A DNA stretch of 50,372 nucleotides from a virus: IMG/VR virus record IMGVR_UViG_3300023179_000160, positions 1 through 50,372 of that record. One strand, 5' to 3'. Within the stretch, counting starts at the first letter, position 1. Every line of letters begins with the position of its first letter. A program made the translations under genes and the position numbers. This document shows positions 45,131 to 50,372 of this stretch, piece after piece. The notes under the pieces were generated by a model, which did not search any database, was not told the origin of the DNA, and saw only the letters and a program-made list of their open reading frames with translations.

Positions 45131-46534
45131 TCACAATATCTTAGAAGCTAAAGTTGCCAGCTCGCTTCTCTCACCTTTGAGAAGGGTTACGTGTCCTGAT
45201 ATGTCTTGGTCTTTGAATCTTTCTACGGCATGGGTTAGACCATTGGTGAATGTATCAACATGAACATTGTCAATCTGTTCAACATCACCTGTAAGAACAA
45301 TCTTTGTTCCCTCTCCGGCGCGGGTCACAATGGTCTTAAGTTCGTGCATCGAGAGGTTCTGGGCCTCATCGATGATGATGAAGGCGTTGGGGATGGAACG
45401 GCCTCTGATGAAGGTGATCGCCTCCACCTCTATGAGACCCTTTGACTGCATTAACTCGAGGAAGGGATCCTTGGAAAGACCAGAGACTCCGCTACCTCCC
45501 ATAAGCTCGTCAGACTTCTTCCTACCCCTCGATTGACCCTTCTTACCAGACTTGCTGCTGAGGAGATACTCGAGGTTGTCGCGAATGGGAGCGATCCACG
45601 GTTCCATCTTCTCGGCAAGGGTGCCAGGAAGGAATCCGATGTCTCGACCGACTGGTTGGACTGGGCGTGATACGATGAGCTTCTGGTAAGGTCCATCATT
45701 ACCCATGGCTTCAAGCTGTTCCAGGCCTGCCGCAATAGCAAGGAGGGTCTTTCCGCATCCTGCCTTTCCTGTGAGGGTCAACAGTTTGATGCTGGGGTCC
45801 ATCAGGAGTTCAACAGAAAATGTCTGTTCTTTGTTGCGTGGTTTCACACCAAAGATTTGATCGATTTTTCTGAAGTGGATCAGTTGGTCTCCCTTGACTC
45901 GACCGATCGCAGACTTGATGGTGTTGCCCTCAGGATCCACGCACTTGATCACGAAGATCTGGTTTGGAAATGTCTTTTCTTCAGTGATGTCACTGAGATA
46001 GATCGAATCCTTCGCGTAGAACTTCTCCACAATGTCATAGGGAACCACGAGTACCTTTACACCAGTGTACAGGTGTTCAGCACTGTCTGTTGCACGGTTG
46101 GACAAGTAGTCCTGCGCCTCGATTCCGAGAGAGGAACACTTCACACGAACGTTGATGTCCTTGGAGACGAGAATCGCATCAGGTGTGTCCCGCTTGAGCA
46201 TCAGGACGAACCCAATGATCATGTTGTCCACAGAAGACCCGAGGACGAGCTCGGGAGGAAGCAAAGCACTGTAACCTGTAGGTGAGGACATCACCCTGAG
46301 AGTGCCACCCGAAGGAAGAGAGACACCGTCGCGAAGCGATCCACCTTCACCTATCTTGTCTAGGATCCTATTGACTTCTCTTGCTGTTCTCCCCACTTCG
46401 TCCGAACGAACTTTGTGTTTGTCAAGCTCTTCCAGGACGAGAATCGGAAGAATCAGATCATTGTCTTGGAAGTTGTTGAAGCAATTAGGGTCACTCAGGA
46501 GGACGTTGGTGTCGAGGACGTAAGTTTTTTTCAT
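45131..46534 (-). CDS. phoH: PIN-PhoH family RNase/ATPase
   Basis: 467 residues. Residues 1-140 form a PIN nuclease domain: YVLDTNVLL (Asp 8), VLEELDKHK and ILVSKDINVR. Residues 230-467 are the PhoH ATPase: Walker A GKAGCGKT (256-263), SRPVQPVGRDIGFLPG, Walker B AFIIIDEAQN and TGDVEQID. PIN-PhoH proteins are RNA-unwinding nucleases in bacteria. PhoH-like genes are common in marine phages, where the role is unclear. It is divergent from the small sigma-like gene at 46596. Confidence 0.92.
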   Translation of the reverse strand: MKKTYVLDTNVLLSDPNCFNNFQDNDLILPILVLEELDKHKVRSDEVGRTAREVNRILDKIGEGGSLRDGVSLPSGGTLRVMSSPTGYSALLPPELVLGSSVDNMIIGFVLMLKRDTPDAILVSKDINVRVKCSSLGIEAQDYLSNRATDSAEHLYTGVKVLVVPYDIVEKFYAKDSIYLSDITEEKTFPNQIFVIKCVDPEGNTIKSAIGRVKGDQLIHFRKIDQIFGVKPRNKEQTFSVELLMDPSIKLLTLTGKAGCGKTLLAIAAGLEQLEAMGNDGPYQKLIVSRPVQPVGRDIGFLPGTLAEKMEPWIAPIRDNLEYLLSSKSGKKGQSRGRKKSDELMGGSGVSGLSKDPFLELMQSKGLIEVEAITFIRGRSIPNAFIIIDEAQNLSMHELKTIVTRAGEGTKIVLTGDVEQIDNVHVDTFTNGLTHAVERFKDQDISGHVTLLKGERSELATLASKIL

Positions 46535-46565
46535 GTTGTTTAAGGGTTCGTCTTATACAAAAGAT

Positions 46566-46594
46566 GTTCCTTGCTAAATTATCATACAAGGAAC
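46566..46594. promoter_or_regulatory. 8-bp inverted repeat in the divergent promoter region
   Basis: GTTCCTTG (46566-46573) and CAAGGAAC (46587-46594) flank an AT-rich 13-nt spacer. The right arm overlaps the AAGGA ribosome site of the plus-strand gene whose ATG is at 46596. It could be an operator or an RNA hairpin hiding that site. Confidence 0.45.
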
Positions 46595-46595
46595 T

Positions 46596-46862
46596 ATGGA
46601 AGACAACCAGAAAAAAATTAAACTACCGATCGTTCAAACAAAATGCTTTGAAGCAATTGAAAAATTCAATTCAAAATGTGAAAGAAAAACATGCAAAAAT
46701 TGGATTGACTTTTCTCAAGGTAAAAATTGTTTGCTGTTAACAGCTCAGGCCGGACCTTTGACCCTAAATGAGATAGGAAAGATCTACGGCCTGACGAGAA
46801 TGAGAATTTGTCAAATAGAGAAGAACATCTATCAAAAGATTAGAGGTTTTATTCTTCGGTAA
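46596..46862 (+). CDS. Sigma-70 region 4-like protein (88 aa)
   Basis: Residues 54-84 (GPLTLNEIGKIYGLTRMRIC, then QIEKNIYQKIR) match the helix-turn-helix of sigma region 4.2, including the T-R-x-R-I-x-Q-I-E core. Upstream are Cys residues 17, 28, 33 and 45 that could bind zinc. No region 2 is present. In sigma this domain contacts the -35 element and the beta flap. It could act with another factor, like the gp55/gp33 pair of T4. It is the only plus-strand gene in the right half of the window and meets 46864-47121 tail to tail. Confidence 0.8.
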   Translation: MEDNQKKIKLPIVQTKCFEAIEKFNSKCERKTCKNWIDFSQGKNCLLLTAQAGPLTLNEIGKIYGLTRMRICQIEKNIYQKIRGFILR

Positions 46863-46863
46863 T

Positions 46864-47121
46864 TTATTCAGAAGTCTTCTTCTTCTTTGGAGGAAGGTTA
46901 TTCTTTTTCTTTGGAGCCAAAGTCGCCTCTGGTTCAGTTTTTTCTTCTTGAACTTCCAAAGTCTCTTCGTTGTTTTCTACGTTGACTTTCTTGTCAATTT
47001 TTTCGTTTCTATTTTTTATAGATTCAACAACGATATCAAAATTCTCTTTTAAAGAAGGGTCGAGGCCCATTTTTTTAGATTCTTCAGATATTATTCTGAT
47101 AATTCTCTCTCTGTTTCTCAT
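46864..47121 (-). CDS. Small Lys/Glu-rich hypothetical protein (85 aa)
   Basis: The ATG at 47121 has GGAGAG 7 nt upstream. The frame is open further back but that part overlaps the histone-like gene and a terminator. It starts MRNRERIIRIISEESKKMG and ends in a Lys/Pro-rich tail (KKKNNLPPKKKKTSE). The highly charged tail suggests nucleic-acid contact. No family recognised. Confidence 0.6.
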   Translation of the reverse strand: MRNRERIIRIISEESKKMGLDPSLKENFDIVVESIKNRNEKIDKKVNVENNEETLEVQEEKTEPEATLAPKKKNNLPPKKKKTSE

Positions 47122-47134
47122 TTTTTCTCTCCAG

Positions 47135-47170
47135 AAAAAAGAAAAGGATAGGAACCTCCTATCTTTTTTA
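47135..47170 (-). terminator. Rho-independent terminator of the histone-like gene
   Basis: A 7-bp stem (47147-47153 with 47157-47163), extended by a G-U and A-U pairs, is followed on the minus strand by CTTTTCTTTTTT. It ends the transcript of 47180-47377. The plus-strand side is also T-rich, so it may stop both directions. Confidence 0.82.
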
Positions 47171-47179
47171 TTTCTTTTG

Positions 47180-47377
47180 TTACTTCTCTTCCTTTTTTTC
47201 GGTCTCAAGGGTGAGCTTGACAAGCTCCTTGGCGCTTGCTTGAAGCTGTCGAAGTCCCTTGCGGGCTCGAACACCTGCGGCAGCAACTCCCTTTGCATTC
47301 TTGGCAACGTCTGCCTCGAGGTTCTCCACGAGGGCCTTCAATTCATTCCACTTCGATACGATTGGGTTATCACTCAT
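47180..47377 (-). CDS. Histone H1-like (Hc1-type) DNA-binding protein
   Basis: 65 residues. The sequence WNELKALVENLEADVAKNAK followed by AAAGVRARKGLRQLQASAKEL has the helical pattern and the G-x-x-A-A-G-x-R-x-R-K signature of bacterial Hc1-type proteins. The C-terminus is Lys/Glu-rich. Such proteins bind and compact DNA. In a phage it could compact viral DNA or replace host nucleoid proteins. It has a strong AGGAGG site inside a predicted hairpin and its own terminator, so it is an independent, regulated unit. Confidence 0.75.
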   Translation of the reverse strand: MSDNPIVSKWNELKALVENLEADVAKNAKGVAAAGVRARKGLRQLQASAKELVKLTLETEKKEEK

Positions 47378-47423
47378 TTGTTAATGTGACCTCCTGATTC
47401 AGGAATATATGGTCACACAAATG
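47375..47423 (-). promoter_or_regulatory. Structured leader of the histone-like gene
   Basis: Nested inverted repeats: CATTTGT (47375-47381) with ACAAATG (47417-47423), GTGACC (47386-47391) with GGTCAC (47411-47416), and TCCTGA with TCAGGA in the tip. The AGGAGG site lies in the inner hairpin and the ATG in the outer arm. This would hide the start from ribosomes unless opened. Confidence 0.55.
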
Positions 47424-47432
47424 AAAGTAAAC

Positions 47433-49076
47433 CTACTTGGTGAAGGAATCCCTGAATTCTTGGGGAAACATGTGGATGTTTCTAGAGTAGAACCTGTCCC
47501 AGTCTGAATCGAGTATATAGGAAATTGCATGGTCAGATTCATTTCTGATTGACCGTCCGAACGCCTGAATCACGGACTTCGCAGTGGTGTATGGATACCA
47601 CATTTTGTTCTTCTCCATCCTCTTCTTGATCACGAGGTCACCGAGGTACGGGAAGGGAACCTTGCAGAGGATCTGGAATCGGGAGGCATCGTCCGCGAGG
47701 TCCACGCCCTCCATCATCGATGGAGACAGGAGGACGGTGGGTTCCTCACAAGTCAGGTGCTTGCGGAGTACTTCATCTCTATTACCCGACTCGTGGGTGA
47801 GGAATCGATTGGTCCTGATGTTCTCCTGAAGGTACTTCGCCACCTTGTAGTTCACGGAGTGGATGACGCCCTTCTCTTTCGGATGTTTGTCCAGGATCAT
47901 CTTGACCGCCTCCGCCATGATGGGCAGTGTCTTGTCGATGGAGTCCTTCCCCATGGAACCTACGGGGAGGAGGTGGATGGGCCTGTTCTCCACGGGGAAC
48001 GGAGACCCGATGCGGAGGTACGCGACCTCCTCAGGAACCAGTCCGATCGATTTACAGAACACCTCGTGGTCCACCACCGTGGCGCTCATCATGAGGATCC
48101 GGGCGCCGTTCTTGAGGAAGGTCTTCTGAGAGTACGGGGCCACATCCACGGGTTTGAACTCGAACTTGCGGGCACCCCTCCGGTTTCCCTCCTGGGGGTA
48201 CGCCACGTTCATCACCCAGTTCTCTCCGTTGTACACCTCGATGAACTGATCGATCTTAGAAGAGTGTTTCTCGAGAAGTTCGTACTGTTTGGAGTAATCC
48301 CCGTAACCCTCGATGTTCTCGGAGAGTTTCACGAGGTTCTTCTCGAGGTCGCGAACGTACTTATTCACGGCCTTCCTGTAGGGGCCCTTCACCCACTCAT
48401 ACACGGCGAGTTGCGTGTCCAACTTAGGGATCTTGCACTTGAGGGTGTCTCGGGCGAACTTCTCGGAGAAACTCACCTCGATGAACTTGCCCAGTTCGGT
48501 CTCCGTGTTGTGGCACTCGTCCACCACCAAGAGGGCCCTCGGAGTAAGCTTTCCTGCATACGTGGTCTCCGCCAGAAAATAGGAGAAATTAGTGATGGAG
48601 ATTGGACACTCAATAAAGTCCTGTTTTTCTAGGGTGTACGTGCATTCGTTCTTGCAGGTCTTTGCGAAGTCCGTTCCTGCCAACTGTTTCCCCAGTTTCA
48701 CGAGAAGGCGTTTCGATTCCGCGCAAGAGTTATCCTCGTAGTGCTTGCACCGGTAGTTCGAGGATGATTTAAGAGTTTTAACTATAGAATTAAAATCTCT
48801 AACATATTGATCAACAAGAAGCTTTTGTGTGCTTAAAAAGTAAGATCCAGTGAGCGGAATACCTTCTTCATCTTTTTCCTTGACTGGAAGGTGGGCTTCG
48901 AGATATCTCGCAATGCAGATTCCTATCGCTGATTTTCCCACTCCTGTTGCAAGCTCTAGAATTACTGTTCTTTTGCCAGCTGCATATTCATTAAGGGCAA
49001 AATTAATTGCTTTCTCTTGCTGAAGTCTTACGTGATCAAATGGGAAATATTTTTTCCAATCATCAATTTTAATCAA
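47433..49076 (-). CDS. DinG/XPD-family superfamily 2 helicase
   Basis: 547 residues. Walker A is LATGVGKSA (42-50), and the DEAH-type box is VVDECHN (184-190). Cysteines at 110, 118, 141, 145 and 157 lie where XPD/DinG helicases hold an Fe-S cluster. Motifs LSPSMMEGVDL, KVPFPYLGD and QAFGRSIRNESDHA complete the C-terminal helicase core. It should unwind DNA 5' to 3' like DinG. The first about 103 codons are AT-rich and the rest GC-rich. The start overlaps the stop of the homing endonuclease 49073-50137 by ATGA. Confidence 0.9.
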   Translation of the reverse strand: MIKIDDWKKYFPFDHVRLQQEKAINFALNEYAAGKRTVILELATGVGKSAIGICIARYLEAHLPVKEKDEEGIPLTGSYFLSTQKLLVDQYVRDFNSIVKTLKSSSNYRCKHYEDNSCAESKRLLVKLGKQLAGTDFAKTCKNECTYTLEKQDFIECPISITNFSYFLAETTYAGKLTPRALLVVDECHNTETELGKFIEVSFSEKFARDTLKCKIPKLDTQLAVYEWVKGPYRKAVNKYVRDLEKNLVKLSENIEGYGDYSKQYELLEKHSSKIDQFIEVYNGENWVMNVAYPQEGNRRGARKFEFKPVDVAPYSQKTFLKNGARILMMSATVVDHEVFCKSIGLVPEEVAYLRIGSPFPVENRPIHLLPVGSMGKDSIDKTLPIMAEAVKMILDKHPKEKGVIHSVNYKVAKYLQENIRTNRFLTHESGNRDEVLRKHLTCEEPTVLLSPSMMEGVDLADDASRFQILCKVPFPYLGDLVIKKRMEKNKMWYPYTTAKSVIQAFGRSIRNESDHAISYILDSDWDRFYSRNIHMFPQEFRDSFTK

Positions 49077-50137
49077 AGAAGTTCTCCTTTGTAATCCACA
49101 ATTCTCAAAAGAGTCATTCCTTTTTCTTCAAAATACTTTTTCTGCTCGAGATCTCTAAGATAAGTTTTGTAGATCGTCTTGTCTGTAGGATTTTTAAACT
49201 TGAATATTTCATCAACAGGTCTATCAAGACCGTGGTGATAAGACCCGTCATGTTGAATGTAATAGTTTAAAGACTTAACATGAATGTCAATTTCCCAGCC
49301 ATTTACGATAACATGTCTCTCAACATCATTTTCTCCAAATATGAAACATAAATGTTCATATAGAAGATTTTCAGGCCTAGATGTTCCATGTTTTCTGCTC
49401 TTCTTGAGAGTTTCTAACCTCTTGTCTTTAAAAGGCTGAGAATTCATGGGGTTAAGACACCCGTATCTTTCGAAGAGCGTTTTTTTGATTTTTTCTTTTA
49501 TCTCTTCTACAGTGAAGAGATTAGATGTTCCATATTTCTTTATAAGAGATTCTTCATATTTCTTTTTGATATCTTCATTCAACATGGGTGTCGAATAACC
49601 GTATCTTTCAATGTTTGTTTTTTCTCTTTTTTTCTTCGCAGCAGGAGAAGAGTTAGATTCTGAAATCTTTTTTCTTATCTCTTGATTCTGATTTGGATGA
49701 GCAGTTCCATATCTCTCATATGAAGTATTTCGAAATTTTTCTTTGCCTAAGTCAGATTGAAGTATGTGTTCAACACCATACCTCTCAAGAGATGTATTTT
49801 TTGCTTTCTCTCTTGTTGAAGGAACTTGACCAGTAAATTCAACACCATACTTTTTTAAGCAGGTAGATTTTGATCTTTCTTTGACCTGTTCATTCTTTGC
49901 AGGACTATCAGTGCCATATTTTTCCAGGCAAGAATTTCTAGTTTTTTCAAAAAGAATACCACCCCGTCTTTGAGAGTCTGATTTACAGACTATGGAACAA
50001 AAATCTTTTCTATCATCCGAATCTTTCCTATGAAAGATTTCATATTCTTTTCCGCAAGAATCACACTTGACAGAATAAGCTTTTCTAGTTCCGGTCCAGG
50101 GCTTCTTTCTCTCGACATCTCGAACATCTAACAGCAT
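49073..50137 (-). CDS. Homing endonuclease with KYG repeats and Vsr-like nuclease
   Basis: 354 residues. The N-terminal zinc site is CDSCGKEYEIF...FCSIVC. Residues about 70-240 hold seven tandem repeats of 25-30 residues with [KR]YG[TVYC] and a charged helix, a DNA-recognition array also seen in other phage homing enzymes. The C-terminus has GWEIDIHV, IQHDGSYHHG and YLRDLEQKKYF...GMTLLRIVD, the Vsr-like EDxHD pattern. It lies between ClpP and the DinG-like gene in an AT-rich island. Transcription probably starts after the hairpin at 50145-50187. Confidence 0.82.
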   Translation of the reverse strand: MLLDVRDVERKKPWTGTRKAYSVKCDSCGKEYEIFHRKDSDDRKDFCSIVCKSDSQRRGGILFEKTRNSCLEKYGTDSPAKNEQVKERSKSTCLKKYGVEFTGQVPSTREKAKNTSLERYGVEHILQSDLGKEKFRNTSYERYGTAHPNQNQEIRKKISESNSSPAAKKKREKTNIERYGYSTPMLNEDIKKKYEESLIKKYGTSNLFTVEEIKEKIKKTLFERYGCLNPMNSQPFKDKRLETLKKSRKHGTSRPENLLYEHLCFIFGENDVERHVIVNGWEIDIHVKSLNYYIQHDGSYHHGLDRPVDEIFKFKNPTDKTIYKTYLRDLEQKKYFEEKGMTLLRIVDYKGELL

Positions 50138-50144
50138 ACTTTAA

Positions 50145-50187
50145 ATATATTGCGTGGTGAACTATTTGTATTCACCACGCAATATAT
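50145..50187 (-). terminator. Perfect 17-bp inverted repeat after ClpP
   Basis: Arms 50145-50161 and 50171-50187 are perfectly complementary, with a 9-nt loop. It lies 13 nt past the ClpP stop and 8 nt before the homing gene start. The T-run after it is weak (TTTAAAG). A terminator or transcript-end stabiliser for ClpP is likely. It could also reduce expression of the homing gene. Confidence 0.6.
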
Positions 50188-50199
50188 GCTTAAGAACAA

Positions 50200-50372
50200 T
50201 CATTCACCGATGATCTTGTCCACGATGCCCATGCGGACTGCCTGTTCAGGGAGGAGGTAGAAATCGTGGCCGGACTTCATGATCTTCTCAATCTCGGCGC
50301 GGGTGGCCTTGGTCTCCTTCACGATCGCGTCCACCATCTGGTCCTGCATGCGCTTGTGTTCCTTGGACTCGT
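50200..50372 (-). CDS. clpP: ClpP-type serine protease, C-terminal end (cut by window edge)
   Basis: A frame ending at TGA 50202-50200 encodes about 57 C-terminal residues: RAEIEKIMKSGHDFYLLPEQ then AVRMGIVDKIIGE. The pattern helix, D/H-x-Y/F-L-x-x-x-x-A-x-x-x-G-I-V-D-K-I-I is typical of the ClpP C-terminal end. The catalytic Ser and His lie outside the window, so activity cannot be judged. It is GC-rich. Phage ClpP-like proteases can serve head maturation or protein turnover. Here a T4-type maturation protease exists separately, which leaves turnover as the likelier job. Confidence 0.82.
   Translation of the reverse strand, partial: ESKEHKRMQDQMVDAIVKETKATRAEIEKIMKSGHDFYLLPEQAVRMGIVDKIIGE

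Noticed and set aside
47122-47307. Upstream extension of the 46864-47121 gene
   Set aside because: It overlaps the terminator and the histone-like gene in another phase, and the good ribosome site is at 47121.
47757-48632. 291-codon plus-strand frame opposite the DinG-like helicase
   Set aside because: The composition (Val/Leu/His/Glu-rich) is typical of an antisense shadow, and the helicase on the other strand has full motifs.
1-50372. CRISPR array, transposon or ordinary tRNA genes
   Set aside because: No regularly spaced repeats, transposase or complete tRNA cloverleaf was seen apart from the tRNA-like part of the tmRNA.

Overview
This 50 kb window is part of a large tailed-phage genome with a T4-like head module, probably assembled from a metagenome. 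Evidence: on the minus strand, reading right to left, there is a complete head assembly block in T4-like order: terminase large subunit, portal, alpha-helical protein, prohead protease, small proteins, scaffold and major capsid protein. Further right lie phage replication and recombination genes and a long run of large tail or baseplate proteins. Shine-Dalgarno sites (AGGAG type) and intrinsic terminators show a bacterial host. The host cannot be named from this sequence. No integrase, rRNA or ordinary tRNA is visible.

Layout. 1-6019: tail-fibre or adhesin genes and two small ORFs. 6037-7198: a free-standing homing endonuclease beside a virus-encoded tmRNA (ssrA), minus strand. 7204-8759: small minus-strand genes. 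8820-10764: a GC-rich plus-strand island (conserved phage protein, J-domain protein, kinase-like protein). 10773-11932: a small ORF and a second homing endonuclease. 12028-25439: the head module; the portal carries two inteins only 15 residues apart. 25456-30930: zinc-ribbon protein, fused Mre11/Rad50-type nuclease-ATPase, primase, RuvC-like resolvase, gp4-like head-completion nuclease. 30954-45065: seven large structural genes sharing N- and C-terminal modules. 45131-50372: PIN-PhoH ATPase, a lone plus-strand sigma region-4-like protein, a histone H1-like protein, a DinG-like helicase, a third homing endonuclease and the C-terminal end of ClpP.

How it may fit together. The tmRNA has an alanine-type acceptor stem (G3-U70 pair) and a 13-codon tag ending in Ala-Leu-Ala-Leu-Ala-Ala. 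The same genome carries ClpP and a J-domain protein, so virus-directed ribosome rescue and proteolysis is a reasonable inference. Five proteins near the head genes start with the same amphipathic leader ending in hydrophobic-x-Glu. This resembles the capsid-targeting peptides of T4 internal proteins cut by the gp21 protease, and a gp21-like protease is encoded here.

Selfish DNA is dense: two inteins with HNH domains and three zinc-finger homing endonucleases of different nuclease folds. Base composition is patchy. Highly expressed or catalytic segments are GC-rich, and tail genes, inteins and homing genes are AT-rich. Some switches fall inside single reading frames, most sharply in the DinG-like helicase next to a homing endonuclease.
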